The notes beneath the pieces are model-generated. The model was not told the DNA's origin. It worked only from the letters and a program-made list of their open reading frames with translations, and searched no databases. Below, one piece after another: positions 9,117 to 19,285 of a DNA stretch of 64,000 bases. The stretch lies in contig NZ_UGTV01000015.1 of assembly GCF_900454865.1 (NCBI RefSeq), positions 2,110,001 to 2,174,000 of the forward strand. The letters are read 5' to 3'. The position numbers and the translations under genes were made by a program. This DNA comes from Pasteurella canis. GTDB lineage: Bacteria; Pseudomonadota; Gammaproteobacteria; Enterobacterales; Pasteurellaceae. Each line of letters begins with the position of its first letter. Position 1 is the first letter of the stretch.

Positions 9117-10865
9117 CTATGCCTTTTGTTGTTTTTTCACTAATAATTGCGTTAACTTTTGTCGCTCATTTGGATTGAGTCCTGTTGAACGATCTTTCGC
9201 AATTAAAGCATCTATTTCGCGTTCAATAAGTTGGAAATAGAAATAACGTAATGTGTCTTTAAAGGTTTCTTCGATTTTTTCATCTTCTACAAGATGATCC
9301 CAAAATGCCAAAATTTCAAGAGCTTTACTATATTCTGTATCTCGCCAATACTCTAAGATCTGTCCCGTTGTAACACCAATTTTTTCTTGACAAAGTGCGG
9401 TCAGTTTTTCAAATAATTCAAGACCAGATTCATTCAGTACTCTTAATGGGGTCAAATTCGGTACGAGTTGGGCGAGTTCTGGATTTTGTAGTAATAATCC
9501 AATGAGTAAACGCATTGGAGTATGTTTAACTGTTTGTGCTTGATGGTGGATTTTCACTTCGCTATAAGTTGGAATAATGCTTTCCAATTGTGCTTGGTCT
9601 AAAATCCCTAGCTTTTGTGCTAAGGTGTTACGTAACGATAAACGTAACATTTCACCTGGAATTTTTTTGATTAAAGGTATGGCTAATGCAGCGAGTTTGG
9701 CTTTACCTTCTTTCGTTGAAAAATCGACTTGCGGTGTAAGACTTGAGAATAAAAACTCACTCAGTGATTGCGCCTTTTTGATATAGTCTTCAAAACCTGT
9801 TTTTCCATATTGGCGAATAAAAGAGTCAGGATCTTCGCCATCAGGTAGGAAAATAAACTTAAGTTGTCTGCCATCTTCTAAATAAGGTAAAGCATTTTCA
9901 AAAGCCCTCCAAGCAGCCTCACGTCCAGCGCGGTCTCCATCATAACAGCAAATAGCCTGCTCAGTTGAGCGAAATAATAGTTGAATTTGTTCTGCAGTAG
10001 TTGCTGTACCAAGAGATGCGACAGCGTAATCTATTCCAAATTGGGCTAATGCCACAACATCCATATAGCCTTCGACAACAAGTAACATCTCTGGGCTTTC
10101 ATTACATTGTAATGCTTCAAATAAGCCATAAAGCTCGTTGCCTTTATGGTAGGTAGCACTTTCTGGTGAGTTTAGATATTTAGGTTTGTCATCATTTAAC
10201 ACTCGCCCGCCAAAAGCAATAGTTCTACCACGACGATCACGAATTGGGAACATTATACGATGACGGAAACGATCATAAATATCACCACGATCATTACGTG
10301 ATAGCATCCCAAGATCAAAGAGTTTTTGTTGATCGTCTTTTGTTTTCACAAAATGCTGTAAAATCGAATCGAATGTATTTGGTACAAAACCAATTTGGAA
10401 ACGTTCGATGATCTCGGAAGAGAGACCACGTTGTTGTAAATAACTTTGAGCTGGAATGTGCAGTGTTAATTGTTGTTGATAGAATTGTGCAATTTCCTGC
10501 ATTAATTCATACAAGTTGCGTTTAGTTTGATAGCCTATTTGCTTACCATGAAATTGAGCTTTATTTTCACGTGGTATTTCAAGGCCTAGCATACCCGCTA
10601 ACTCTTCAATCGCTTCTACAAACTCTAATTTATCATACTCCATTAGAAATGAAATTGCGTTGCCATGAGCCCCACAACCAAAGCAATGATAAAATTGTTT
10701 TTTTTGACTAACGGTAAACGAAGGCGTTTTTTCATGGTGGAATGGACAACAAGCTTGATAATCACGACCTGCTTTTTTGAGCTTCACTCGAGCATTAATA
10801 AGCTCCACAATATCTGTTTTAGCTAACAGATCATCAATGAATGTGCGTGGAATTGAGCCTTTCAT
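9117..10865 (-). CDS. dnaG: DNA primase
   Basis: DnaG makes RNA primers for replication with the DnaB helicase. The 582-residue protein has the N-terminal zinc-binding set C40, H43, C61, C64 (in CCPFHHEKTPSF and FYHCFGCGAHGN), a TOPRIM core with EGYMDVVALAQ and DGDRAGREAA, and a C-terminal helicase-binding domain. The ATG at 10865 is preferred over an adjacent TTG at 10868, matching the family start. An uptake site lies at 9393-9401. It is the second gene of the operon and sits behind a hairpin that follows rpsU. Confidence 0.97.
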   Translation of the reverse strand: MKGSIPRTFIDDLLAKTDIVELINARVKLKKAGRDYQACCPFHHEKTPSFTVSQKKQFYHCFGCGAHGNAISFLMEYDKLEFVEAIEELAGMLGLEIPRENKAQFHGKQIGYQTKRNLYELMQEIAQFYQQQLTLHIPAQSYLQQRGLSSEIIERFQIGFVPNTFDSILQHFVKTKDDQQKLFDLGMLSRNDRGDIYDRFRHRIMFPIRDRRGRTIAFGGRVLNDDKPKYLNSPESATYHKGNELYGLFEALQCNESPEMLLVVEGYMDVVALAQFGIDYAVASLGTATTAEQIQLLFRSTEQAICCYDGDRAGREAAWRAFENALPYLEDGRQLKFIFLPDGEDPDSFIRQYGKTGFEDYIKKAQSLSEFLFSSLTPQVDFSTKEGKAKLAALAIPLIKKIPGEMLRLSLRNTLAQKLGILDQAQLESIIPTYSEVKIHHQAQTVKHTPMRLLIGLLLQNPELAQLVPNLTPLRVLNESGLELFEKLTALCQEKIGVTTGQILEYWRDTEYSKALEILAFWDHLVEDEKIEETFKDTLRYFYFQLIEREIDALIAKDRSTGLNPNERQKLTQLLVKKQQKA

Positions 10866-10919
10866 CAAGTGTATGCCCTTTTAGGTAAGTAGTAAAAAAT
10901 AGGAGCTTATTGAATGAAA

Positions 10920-10952
10920 CAAAACCGTGATACCTAGAGGTTTCACGGTTTG
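10920..10952 (-). terminator. Internal terminator between rpsU and dnaG
   Basis: A 14-base-pair class stem is read on the minus strand: CAAACCGTGAAACC pairs with GGTATCACGGTTTTG around a TCTA loop. E. coli has a partial terminator at the same place in this operon, which lets rpsU be made in excess over dnaG and rpoD. The same use is inferred here. Confidence 0.75.
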
Positions 10953-10985
10953 TATAACTCGAGTTTTTAAATACTGTATTAAGTA

Positions 10986-11201
10986 TTAGTATAAACGTGT
11001 ATTACGTGCATTTTCACGAGCAACGCGTTTTGCATGACGTTTAGCACGAGTTGCGTTTTCACGTTTACGGATAGTCGTTGGTTTTTCATAAAATTCACGG
11101 CTGCGAACTTCTGCTAAAATACCAGCTTTTTCGCAAGAGCGTTTAAAACGACGTAATGCAACGTCAAATGATTCGTTTTCACGTACTTTAATTACAGGCA
11201 T
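10986..11201 (-). CDS. rpsU: 30S ribosomal protein S21
   Basis: S21 is a small basic protein of the 30S subunit involved in initiation. The 71 residues begin [20 protein letters not shown] and end in an arginine-rich tail, the same length as E. coli S21. It is the first gene of the macromolecular-synthesis operon and is divergent from tsaD. In its leader, GCCGTTTATTCCAAACGG (11251-11268 on the other strand) can form a short hairpin whose role is not known. Confidence 0.98.
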
Positions 11202-11418
11202 AAGCCAATCACCTCAATGGAATTAATTTTGCAATTGCTAATTTATTTTACCGTTTGGAATAAACGGCTTATTCAATAAAGGTCGCAATTTTAATCTACT
11301 TTTTGTTTAAAAGCAAAGGGAAGTTTGATCTTTTCTATAAAAATCGTTGTGTAAACTGGTGAAAGAATAATAAACAAGGTAAAATCTCGCGATGAAAATA
11401 ATCAGAAAGGAAAAGTGA

Positions 11419-12456
11419 ATGCGAGTATTAGGCATTGAAACATCTTGTGATGAAACTGGTGTTGCTATTTATGATGACGAAAAAGGATTAGTGGCCAATC
11501 AACTTTATACTCAAGTTGCATTACATGCAGATTATGGTGGGGTTGTCCCTGAACTGGCATCGCGCGATCATATCCGTAAAACAGCCCCTTTAATTCAGGC
11601 TGCGTTAGCAGAAGCAAACCTAAATGCAGAAGATATTGATGGTATTGCTTATACTGCAGGTCCAGGATTAGTGGGGGCATTATTAGTGGGATCTACTATT
11701 GCAAGATCCTTAGCTTATGCGTGGAATCTACCAGCTATTGGTGTTCATCATATGGAAGGGCATTTATTAGCACCAATGTTAGAAGAAAATGCTCCACGTT
11801 TTCCTTTTATTGCATTATTAGTTTCAGGCGGACATACTCAGTTAGTGAAAGTGGATGCAGTCGGACAATACCAACTATTAGGTGAGTCTATTGACGATGC
11901 AGCTGGCGAGGCTTTTGATAAAACAGCAAAATTGTTAGGATTGGATTATCCTGGTGGTGCGGCACTTTCACGTCTAGCGCAAAAAGGAAATCCTGATCGT
12001 TTTATTTTTCCTCGTCCTATGACAGATCGACCTGGTTTAGATTTCAGTTTTTCAGGATTAAAAACTTTTGCAGCAAATACGATTGCACAAGTAATTCAAC
12101 AAGAAAGTGAGTTAACAGAACAAACTAAAGCAGATATTGCTTATGCTTTTCAACAAGCTGTTGTAGAAACACTGGCAATTAAGTGTCGCCGAGCGTTAAA
12201 AGAAACAGGATTGACACGTTTGGTTATTGCAGGTGGCGTGAGTGCAAATAAACAATTACGTCAACATTTGTCCGAATTAATGCGGCAGCTCAATGGGGAG
12301 GTTTTTTATCCACAACCTCAATTTTGTACTGATAATGGTGCGATGATTGCTTATGCTGGATTGTTACGCCTAAAACAAGGTGAGCAGCAAGATCTTGCAA
12401 TCGAAGTGAAACCTCGTTGGCCTATGACGACATTATCGCCAATTGTTACAAGCTAG
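11419..12456 (+). CDS. tsaD: tRNA threonylcarbamoyladenosine synthase subunit TsaD
   Basis: TsaD works with TsaB and TsaE to transfer threonylcarbamoyl to A37 of tRNAs reading ANN codons. The 345-residue protein starts [14 protein letters not shown], has the metal-binding VHHMEGHL motif near 110-117, the phosphate loops [10 protein letters not shown] and [11 protein letters not shown], and the C-terminal DNGAMIAY with the third metal ligand. It is divergent from rpsU and followed by a small membrane protein gene and tdk, in the same order (tdk next to tsaD next to rpsU) that is known from Haemophilus. Confidence 0.97.
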   Translation: MRVLGIETSCDETGVAIYDDEKGLVANQLYTQVALHADYGGVVPELASRDHIRKTAPLIQAALAEANLNAEDIDGIAYTAGPGLVGALLVGSTIARSLAYAWNLPAIGVHHMEGHLLAPMLEENAPRFPFIALLVSGGHTQLVKVDAVGQYQLLGESIDDAAGEAFDKTAKLLGLDYPGGAALSRLAQKGNPDRFIFPRPMTDRPGLDFSFSGLKTFAANTIAQVIQQESELTEQTKADIAYAFQQAVVETLAIKCRRALKETGLTRLVIAGGVSANKQLRQHLSELMRQLNGEVFYPQPQFCTDNGAMIAYAGLLRLKQGEQQDLAIEVKPRWPMTTLSPIVTS

Positions 12457-12473
12457 CTCTCAAGGAAATGAAT

Positions 12474-12707
12474 ATGGAACAACATAAATTAAAAGCGATG
12501 CGTGCAGCAGGTGTAGGTTGTGTTTTCATGTTAGCATTAATTGCAATTGCTATTTTTATGATACCAACAGAACAACTTATAGATTATTTAACCGAGGCTG
12601 GGCGTTTCGTAGGTGGTGGAACAACTTTTGGTATTTTGATGTTAGCTGCATTACCTCCTCTAACGGGGGCAATTTTTTATTATTTCTTTAAATGGGCACT
12701 AAAATAA
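12474..12707 (+). CDS. Small two-helix membrane protein, not recognised
   Basis: The gene codes for 77 residues: a short basic N-terminus (MEQHKLKAMRAAGVG), a hydrophobic segment at about 13-32, a polar linker containing PTEQLIDYL, and a second hydrophobic segment at about 50-72. The ATG at 12474 has AGGA seven bases before it. Longer in-frame starts would overlap the tsaD end and lack such a site. It lies 17 bases after tsaD and 15 before tdk, so it is in an operon with them. It is probably a Pasteurellaceae-specific conserved protein; no function can be named. Confidence 0.75.
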   Translation: MEQHKLKAMRAAGVGCVFMLALIAIAIFMIPTEQLIDYLTEAGRFVGGGTTFGILMLAALPPLTGAIFYYFFKWALK

Positions 12708-12722
12708 AAAAACAGGAATGAT

Positions 12723-13298
12723 ATGGCAAAGCTCTATTTTTATTATTCAACAATGAATGCGGGTAAGTCCACAACATTGTTGCAATCTTCGTATAACTAT
12801 CAGGAGCGTAATATGAATACGCTTGTTTATACTGCTGCAATTGATGATCGTTTTGGTGTGGGAAAAGTGACTTCTCGTATTGGCATTAGCCAAGATGCAC
12901 GGCTTTTTCACAAAGAAAGTAATTTATTAGCAGAAATAGAGCAGCATGTAATGCATGAAAAGTTAAATTGTATTTTAGTAGATGAAGCACAGTTTTTGAC
13001 CAAATCCCAAGTCTATCAACTTAGCGAAGTTGTGGATAAGCTGAATATTCCAGTATTGTGTTATGGTTTACGTACGGATTTTCAGTCTGAGTTATTTGAA
13101 GGAAGTCAGTATTTACTTGCTTGGGCAGATCAATTAGAAGAGCTTAAAACTATTTGTTATTGTGGTCGTAAAGCGAATTTTGTGTTGCGTTTAAATGAAC
13201 AAGGAGATGTTGTGCGTGATGGTGCCCAAATTCAAATTGGTGGTAATGACAGCTATTTATCTGTTTGTCGCCAGCACTATAAAGAGAAGATTGCGTGA
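12723..13298 (+). CDS. tdk: Thymidine kinase
   Basis: This type II thymidine kinase makes dTMP from thymidine in the salvage pathway. The 191 residues have the P-loop [10 protein letters not shown] near 11-20, the DEAQFL Walker B motif near 88-93, and the zinc cysteines in TICYCGRKA and the C-terminal SVCRQHY. AGGA precedes the ATG. It closes the tsaD operon; an uptake site and a hairpin follow. Confidence 0.96.
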   Translation: MAKLYFYYSTMNAGKSTTLLQSSYNYQERNMNTLVYTAAIDDRFGVGKVTSRIGISQDARLFHKESNLLAEIEQHVMHEKLNCILVDEAQFLTKSQVYQLSEVVDKLNIPVLCYGLRTDFQSELFEGSQYLLAWADQLEELKTICYCGRKANFVLRLNEQGDVVRDGAQIQIGGNDSYLSVCRQHYKEKIA

Positions 13299-13344
13299 TT
13301 TTGTTCACTTAAAGTGCGGTCAGCTTTGACTAAATTTGATCAAA

Positions 13345-13377
13345 AAAGGCGATATTTTGTTTCTTTATATCGCCTTT
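13345..13377. terminator. Bidirectional terminator between tdk and gor
   Basis: AAAGGCGATAT (13345-13355) and ATATCGCCTTT (13367-13377) form an 11-pair stem with an 11-base loop, flanked by A and T runs. The two genes converge on it. Confidence 0.85.
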
Positions 13378-13398
13378 AAATTGGAGTCCTACTTTAGG

Positions 13399-14754
13399 TT
13401 AACGCATTGTCACAAATTCTTCCGATCCTGTTGGATGAATAGCTACTGTGTTATCAAAATCTGCTTTAGTTGCACCCATTTTAATTGCCACAGCAAATCC
13501 CTGAATCATTTCATCTACCCCAAAACCAATCCCATGTAAACCAACGATTTTCTCTTCTTTACCTGTACAAACTAGCTTCATTTTACACGGTTGGCGATGT
13601 TGTGTCACAGCACTATACATCGGTGTGAAAGCAGATTTATATACTTTCACATTTTCTGCACCATATTGTTCAATCGCTTGTGGTTCTGTGAGTCCTATTG
13701 TACCAATTGGTGGATGGCTAAAGACAACTGTTGGGACTAAATTATAGTCTAAATGTTCATTTGGTTTATTATTAAATAGGCGCTCTGATAAACGACGACC
13801 GGCAGCAACTGCAACTGGAGTTAACTCAATACCGCCTTCAATAATATCACCTACAGCATAAATACCTTTTATATTTGTATTTTGATATTTATCTACTTTG
13901 ATAAATCCACGCTCGTTCGTTTTTACACCTGTAGCTGCTAAGTTGATGGTATCTGTAGCAGGATGGCGACCAATCGCCCAAATTAAGCAATCGACTTCTT
14001 GTGTACGTCCGTCTTCAAGCTGTAAACTTAATGAGCCATCAGCATTTTTTGTCACTTGTTTTGGAATAGCATGAGTATGCAAATGGATACCATCTTGCGA
14101 CATAACGTCTAATAATGTCTCTACAATTAATGGATCAAAATTGCGTAACGGTGCATGTTGACGAACAAACAAATGAGTTTCAACACCGAAACTATTCATG
14201 ACGCCAGCAAGTTCAACGGCAATATAGCCTGCACCAATAACAGCTACACGTTTTGGTAATTGTGTGAGTTCAAAGACACCGTCAGAGTCAATACCATATT
14301 CTGCACCTATAATATTTGGACGGCTTGGGCGTCCGCCTGTTGCAATTAAAATATGGTCTGCTGTAATGTGTTCGCCATTTACTTCGACAGTATTCGTATT
14401 AACAAATTTAGCGAATCCTTGAATAACATCAACATTATTTTTGGCTAAAACGTTATTGTAGGAAGTATGAATGCGACTGATATAAGCTTGTCGATTTTCG
14501 ACCAATTTAGAAAAGTCAAACTGGCTCACATTCACTTCAAAACCATAATCTGGAGCATAAAGATGAATTGCCTCAGCTATTTGTGCGCCATACCACATGA
14601 CTTTTTTGGGCACACAGCCTACATTAACGCAAGTACCACCTAAATGTTTCGCTTCGATGATAGCACATTTCTTACCGTAGCTTGCAGCACGATTAATTGA
14701 GGCAATGCCACCGCTACCACCACCGATAGCAATATAATCATAATGTTTTGTCAT
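13399..14754 (-). CDS. gor: Glutathione-disulfide reductase
   Basis: This FAD enzyme reduces glutathione disulfide with NADPH. The 451 residues show the FAD fold [13 protein letters not shown] near 12-24, the redox disulfide [13 protein letters not shown] near 39-51, the NADPH fold [12 protein letters not shown] near 174-185 and the C-terminal [12 protein letters not shown] with the catalytic histidine. It lies next to rlmJ, as gor does in E. coli. AAAAGGAA precedes the start. Confidence 0.96.
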   Translation of the reverse strand: MTKHYDYIAIGGGSGGIASINRAASYGKKCAIIEAKHLGGTCVNVGCVPKKVMWYGAQIAEAIHLYAPDYGFEVNVSQFDFSKLVENRQAYISRIHTSYNNVLAKNNVDVIQGFAKFVNTNTVEVNGEHITADHILIATGGRPSRPNIIGAEYGIDSDGVFELTQLPKRVAVIGAGYIAVELAGVMNSFGVETHLFVRQHAPLRNFDPLIVETLLDVMSQDGIHLHTHAIPKQVTKNADGSLSLQLEDGRTQEVDCLIWAIGRHPATDTINLAATGVKTNERGFIKVDKYQNTNIKGIYAVGDIIEGGIELTPVAVAAGRRLSERLFNNKPNEHLDYNLVPTVVFSHPPIGTIGLTEPQAIEQYGAENVKVYKSAFTPMYSAVTQHRQPCKMKLVCTGKEEKIVGLHGIGFGVDEMIQGFAVAIKMGATKADFDNTVAIHPTGSEEFVTMR

Positions 14755-14863
14755 TGTTGTATTCCTTTTAGATACACATAATTACAATAAATTTGTCGTT
14801 ATTTTGCCGAATAAATAAACATAAAGCAAAACGATATCATAACTCAGTTTAATGAGTAATAGA

Positions 14864-15709
14864 TTATTCAGGTACTACCCATTTAACTGACCAATTTCCC
14901 GTTCCTTCTGGAACTAGGGTTTGGGTTAAATAAGGTAGAATTTTTTTCATCTGTTGCTCAAGTGTCCAAGGAGGATTAATGACAATCATACCACTGGCAG
15001 TCATCCCACGTTGTTCACTATCTGGATGTACAGCTAATTCAATTTGTAAGATTTTACGAATTCCTGTGTTTTCAAAGTGACGTAGCATCCGTTTGATTTG
15101 TTGGCGCAATACAACAGGATACCAAATGGCGTAAGTACCCGTAGCAAAACGTTTATAGCCATCTTCTACTGCTTGTACAACTAAATCATAATCTTCTTTT
15201 AATTCATAAGGTGGATCAATTAAGATAAGTCCACGCCGTTCTTTGGGGGGTAAGGTTGCTTTTAATTGTTGGAAACCATTTTCTCTCTTACTTGTTACAT
15301 TTTTAAATTCTTTGAAATTGTTACGTAGTAATGGGAAATCACTTGGGTGGAGTTCAGTCAACAAAGCACGATCTTGTGGACGTAACATTGTTGCAGCAAT
15401 TAACGGCGAGCCTGCGTAATAACGTAATTCTTTACCACCATAATTGAATTTTTTTATTAATTGAATATAACGTGCAATTTCTTCGGGCAAATCATCACGT
15501 TGCCAGAGACGTCCAATACCTTCTTCAAACTCTGCTGTTTTTTCTGCTTCTTCGCTAAATAAGCGATAACGTCCCACACCTGCATGTGTGTCTAAATAAT
15601 AGAAGCCTTTTTCTTTTAATTGAAAGTTTTCAATAATAAGCATTAATACGATATGTTTTAACACATCGGCATGATTACCTGCATGAAAACTGTGACGATA
15701 ACTAAGCAT
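14864..15709 (-). CDS. rlmJ: 23S rRNA (adenine(2030)-N6)-methyltransferase RlmJ
   Basis: RlmJ methylates A2030 of 23S rRNA; in Haemophilus this protein was first named ComJ because of its place near competence genes. The 281 residues begin MLSYRHSFHAGNHADVLKH, the family signature, and contain the catalytic DPPYE near 166-170 and a SAM-binding region with DTHAGVGRY near 40-48. It is read toward gor. Between it and mrcA is a paired uptake-site terminator. Confidence 0.95.
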   Translation of the reverse strand: MLSYRHSFHAGNHADVLKHIVLMLIIENFQLKEKGFYYLDTHAGVGRYRLFSEEAEKTAEFEEGIGRLWQRDDLPEEIARYIQLIKKFNYGGKELRYYAGSPLIAATMLRPQDRALLTELHPSDFPLLRNNFKEFKNVTSKRENGFQQLKATLPPKERRGLILIDPPYELKEDYDLVVQAVEDGYKRFATGTYAIWYPVVLRQQIKRMLRHFENTGIRKILQIELAVHPDSEQRGMTASGMIVINPPWTLEQQMKKILPYLTQTLVPEGTGNWSVKWVVPE

Positions 15710-15745
15710 AAATATTGCCTTTAAAATAGAAATTATAAAAAAGAG

Positions 15746-15773
15746 ACCGCACTTTTATGATCAAAAGTGCGGT
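15746..15773. terminator. Inverted uptake-site pair after mrcA
   Basis: ACCGCACTTTT (15746-15756) and AAAAGTGCGGT (15763-15773) form an 11-pair stem around ATGATC. This is the common Pasteurellaceae arrangement in which two uptake sites serve as a terminator. It separates mrcA from rlmJ. Confidence 0.8.
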
Positions 15774-15778
15774 GGATT

Positions 15779-18346
15779 TTAGAAGAGTTCTTCTCGGTCG
15801 TCTACTGATGAATTACTATCAGGGTTAGTAAAGTCAGATGGTATATAATAGCCTTGTTCTTCAACATAAGTACGTTTAGGCTCAGTACCATTGATAAAAT
15901 ATTCTATTCGTCCGCCACTGTTCGTTAATAAACCAGATCCTGTATCAATACGTTTTTCTACAATATTAGGTGGTGGAGCTAATTTACGTTCAGGAATGTC
16001 AGCTAAACTAGTTAACATATAAGCTTGCCAAGCTGGCATTGCAGTTTTGGCTCCAGCTTCTCCACGGCCTAAATTGCGTTTATTATCATCAAACCCCACG
16101 TAAACAGCCGTCGTTAAATGAGCACCAAATCCAGCATACCAAGCGACTTTAGAGTTATTTGTTGTTCCTGTTTTACCGCCAATATCCTGACGTTTGAATG
16201 CTTTTGATAAGCGCCAACTTGTTCCAACCCAGCTTTTACCTGCTTCACCATAAATTGCTGATGTTAATGCGCTACGGACTAAAAAAGCCAGTTCACCACT
16301 GATAACTCGTGGTGCATACTGTGTTTCTGAGTTATCTGTTTTTGCAGCAGCCATGAAATGTAAATGACTTTCATCAATTGGGTTAGTATTGATCGGTTCT
16401 AGATCTGGGATATCAGGGATAATATCACCTAATTCATCACTGCCTTCATCAGATACATCAATATTGAGATTTTCAGTTAGACTTAAATCATAATTTTTAA
16501 ATGCATCTAGTTTTTCTGTCTCACCATATAACACAGGAATATCATGACAAGTAATACAAGCAATTTTGGGATTAGCAAGGAAAACTTCTTTACCTGTGTT
16601 ATCTAAAATACGGTTGATAATAAAAGGTTCAATTAAAAAACCACCATTATCAAATACAGCGTAACCTCGAGCCATTTCTAATGGTGTGAATGATGCAGCA
16701 CCTAATGCTAATGCTTCACTAGCAAAAAATTGTTCTTTTTTAAAACCAAAACGTTGTAAAAACTCAGCGGTAAATTCCACACCAGCCATTTGCATTGCTC
16801 GAATAGCAATCATATTTTTGGATAAGCCTAGACCTACTCGCAAACGCATTGGGCCATCAAAACGGTTTGGTGAGTTTTTAGGAGCCCACGGTTTTTGTCC
16901 CGCTTTTTTTAAAACCAAAGGAGAGTCTTGTAGCACACTAGATAAAGTAAGCCCTTTTTCTAGTGCAGCAGCATAAATGAAAGGCTTAATTGAAGAACCA
17001 ACTTGTACTAAAGATTGTGTTGCACGATTAAATTTACTTTGTTCAAAGCTAAACCCCCCAACTAAAGCTTCAATAGCACCATTATCACTATTTAATGAGA
17101 CTAAAGCAGAATTGACTTCTGGTAGCTGCGCTAAAATCCATTCGCCATTGTCACGTTGGCGAATCCAAATTTGATCACCTACTTTAGGTGTTTTTTTCCC
17201 TGCCCAACGCATTGCATTATTTGACAAGGTCATTTTTTCGCCTGATGATAGTAGTAATTCAGCGCCAGTTTTATTTGTAGCCAGTACTGCTGCAGGTAAG
17301 AGCGGTTCAGAATTGGGGAGTTTTTTTAAGAAACCAATAATACGATCTATCTCCCAAGGTGTTTCCTCTTTTTGCCAGAGTGGTGCACCTCCACGGTAAC
17401 CATGGCGCATATCATAATCAATCAGATTATTACGTAGTGCTTTTTGTGCTTCAGCTTGATCTTTCGATAACACAGTCGTATAAACTTTAAAACCACTCGT
17501 ATAGGCTTTTTCCTCACCAAAGCGTCTTACCATTTCTTGGCGAGCCATTTCAGTGACATAATCGGCACGGAAATCAATTTGCGCACCATGATAGCTAGCT
17601 ACGATAGGTTCTTTAATTGCTGAATCATATTCTTCTTGTGTAATGTATTTTGTCGTCAGCATACGTCCTAACACAATATTACGTCGTTCTGTGGCTCGTT
17701 TTAATGAATAAATTGGATTCATTGTAGAAGGGGCTTTAGGTAAACCAGCAATTACAGCCATTTCAGATAATGTCAATTGCTCTAATTCTTTACCAAAATA
17801 AGTTTTTGCGGCAGCAGCAACACCATAAGAACGGTAACCTAAATAAATTTTATTTAAATACAATTCTAAAATTTCGTTTTTAGTTAATGTATTTTCAATA
17901 TCAATGGCTAAAACAGCTTCTTTTGCTTTACGTTCAATTGATTTTTCAGGTGTTAAGAAGAAATTACGTGCTAATTGCTGTGTAATTGTACTTGCCCCTT
18001 GAGATGCACCGCCTTTAGTAATTGCCACTGTAATAGCACGAGCAATACCAATAGGATCTAGTCCATGATGATCATAGAAACGACTGTCTTCTGTTGCGAG
18101 AACAGCATTGATAAGAGGTTGTGGAATTTGTTCTAATGGCACAGGAATACGGCGCTGCTCCCCAACTTCACCAATAAGTTTGCCATCAGCTGTATAAATT
18201 TGCATAGGTTGTTGTAACTCAACCGTTTTAAGGCTTTCTACATCAGGTAAATCTGCTTTCAAATAGATATATACCGCACCTACCGCGACACAACCCAATA
18301 CAATTAATGTTAATAGGGTACTTAATATTAATTTTGCGATCCGCAT
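15779..18346 (-). CDS. mrcA: Penicillin-binding protein 1A (bifunctional)
   Basis: This periplasmic enzyme, anchored by an N-terminal helix at about 7-29, polymerises and cross-links peptidoglycan. The 855 residues have a glycosyltransferase domain with ATEDSRFYDHHG near 86-97 and QGASTITQQLARN near 123-135. The transpeptidase domain has the active serine in QVGSSIKPF, an SxN motif (SKNM) and GGKTGTTNN. It is divergent from the com operon, as ponA is in H. influenzae. Its start codon lies inside the CRP-S-like site. Confidence 0.97.
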   Translation of the reverse strand: MRIAKLILSTLLTLIVLGCVAVGAVYIYLKADLPDVESLKTVELQQPMQIYTADGKLIGEVGEQRRIPVPLEQIPQPLINAVLATEDSRFYDHHGLDPIGIARAITVAITKGGASQGASTITQQLARNFFLTPEKSIERKAKEAVLAIDIENTLTKNEILELYLNKIYLGYRSYGVAAAAKTYFGKELEQLTLSEMAVIAGLPKAPSTMNPIYSLKRATERRNIVLGRMLTTKYITQEEYDSAIKEPIVASYHGAQIDFRADYVTEMARQEMVRRFGEEKAYTSGFKVYTTVLSKDQAEAQKALRNNLIDYDMRHGYRGGAPLWQKEETPWEIDRIIGFLKKLPNSEPLLPAAVLATNKTGAELLLSSGEKMTLSNNAMRWAGKKTPKVGDQIWIRQRDNGEWILAQLPEVNSALVSLNSDNGAIEALVGGFSFEQSKFNRATQSLVQVGSSIKPFIYAAALEKGLTLSSVLQDSPLVLKKAGQKPWAPKNSPNRFDGPMRLRVGLGLSKNMIAIRAMQMAGVEFTAEFLQRFGFKKEQFFASEALALGAASFTPLEMARGYAVFDNGGFLIEPFIINRILDNTGKEVFLANPKIACITCHDIPVLYGETEKLDAFKNYDLSLTENLNIDVSDEGSDELGDIIPDIPDLEPINTNPIDESHLHFMAAAKTDNSETQYAPRVISGELAFLVRSALTSAIYGEAGKSWVGTSWRLSKAFKRQDIGGKTGTTNNSKVAWYAGFGAHLTTAVYVGFDDNKRNLGRGEAGAKTAMPAWQAYMLTSLADIPERKLAPPPNIVEKRIDTGSGLLTNSGGRIEYFINGTEPKRTYVEEQGYYIPSDFTNPDSNSSVDDREELF

Positions 18347-18353
18347 CGAAAAA
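18332..18353. promoter_or_regulatory. Probable CRP-S (competence regulatory) site for comA
   Basis: A 22-base near-palindrome, TTTTGCGATCC then GCATCGAAAAA, spans 18332-18353. The left half matches the CRP-S half-site (TGCGA rather than the usual TGTGA); the right half matches its complement at 9 of 11 positions. CRP-S sites need CRP plus Sxy and drive competence operons in H. influenzae. A -10-like TATAAA at 18406-18411 without a good -35 puts the site near -75, as for an activated promoter. It overlaps the mrcA start codon. Confidence 0.7.
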
Positions 18354-18481
18354 TTCTCTCTTGGTTAATGCTTGTTTATTAAAAAACTCAAAAAATTATT
18401 CACAGTATAAAGATAACAAGACTAAATCCAAAGCTAAAAGTTCAGCAGAAATGTAAATAATCAGTAAATAGGAGACATCAA

Positions 18482-19267
18482 ATGTGGCAACTTTCGATGA
18501 CTTTAATTCAAGTAGGTGTGTGGCGACGAGGACAAAATATTGAATTTGTTTGGTTAGATATGGAACATAAACCGCAGAAGTTCTGTACAACAATAGAGAT
18601 GTTAGCAGAAGCTAAAAATAAGATCCTCATTTGTTTAGCAAGCAAACAAAAAATACACTTATCTTTTATTACTGCAATTTCACCTCATCAAATTTGGACT
18701 AAAAGTATATTGCTGCCTCAACAATTAAATGAACAAGAATGTGAGCAGCAATGTCAATTTATCTTAGAACAAGAATTATCTATCCCTCTATCTAATCTTT
18801 GGTTTGATTATTATGCAGATATGGTACAACAAGGTTTCCAGATTACGCTTTTTGCTGTTCAAAAGTCGATTGCACAACAATATTTAACAGAATTATCTGT
18901 ATTAAATATTGATGTATTAGACAATTTAGCACATAGCATTTTACGTGCTTTCCAATTTCTTATGCCTACAGTGCAAAGTATAAATACATTGTTTTTATAT
19001 CAAGATGAACAAAGTTGTATCGCACTTGAAGAACAACGATATCAATTACTCGTCTTACAAAAAACGCATTCAGATTTGACTGCACTTTATACTCAATTTT
19101 GTCAACGTTATGAACATCAACCTAAGCAAGTTATTGTTTACCGTATACACGCGCAAGATGTTTTACCGCCAGACTGGACTGAGTTACACACAACTTTACC
19201 AATCATTGCTTTAGGTAGTGCATTATGGCGAAAAAGATTATCAAATGAGCTTGGCGATGATAAATAA
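18482..19267 (+). CDS. comA: Competence pilus assembly protein ComA (PilM-like)
   Basis: This is the first gene of the comABCDE operon, which builds the type IV pilus machinery for DNA uptake. The 261-residue protein has the actin-like PilM/HofM position and spacing; sequence similarity is weak and the call rests mainly on context (mrcA divergent, four further com genes downstream). AGGAG lies six bases before the ATG. It is expected to be cytoplasmic and to bind the N-terminus of ComB. Confidence 0.88.
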   Translation: MWQLSMTLIQVGVWRRGQNIEFVWLDMEHKPQKFCTTIEMLAEAKNKILICLASKQKIHLSFITAISPHQIWTKSILLPQQLNEQECEQQCQFILEQELSIPLSNLWFDYYADMVQQGFQITLFAVQKSIAQQYLTELSVLNIDVLDNLAHSILRAFQFLMPTVQSINTLFLYQDEQSCIALEEQRYQLLVLQKTHSDLTALYTQFCQRYEHQPKQVIVYRIHAQDVLPPDWTELHTTLPIIALGSALWRKRLSNELGDDK

Positions 19268-19285
19268 GCTTAGTGAGATACAAAA

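Noticed and set aside
12417-12473. Longer start for the small membrane protein
   Set aside because: It would overlap the tsaD end by 40 bases and lacks a ribosome site, while AGGA is well placed for 12474.
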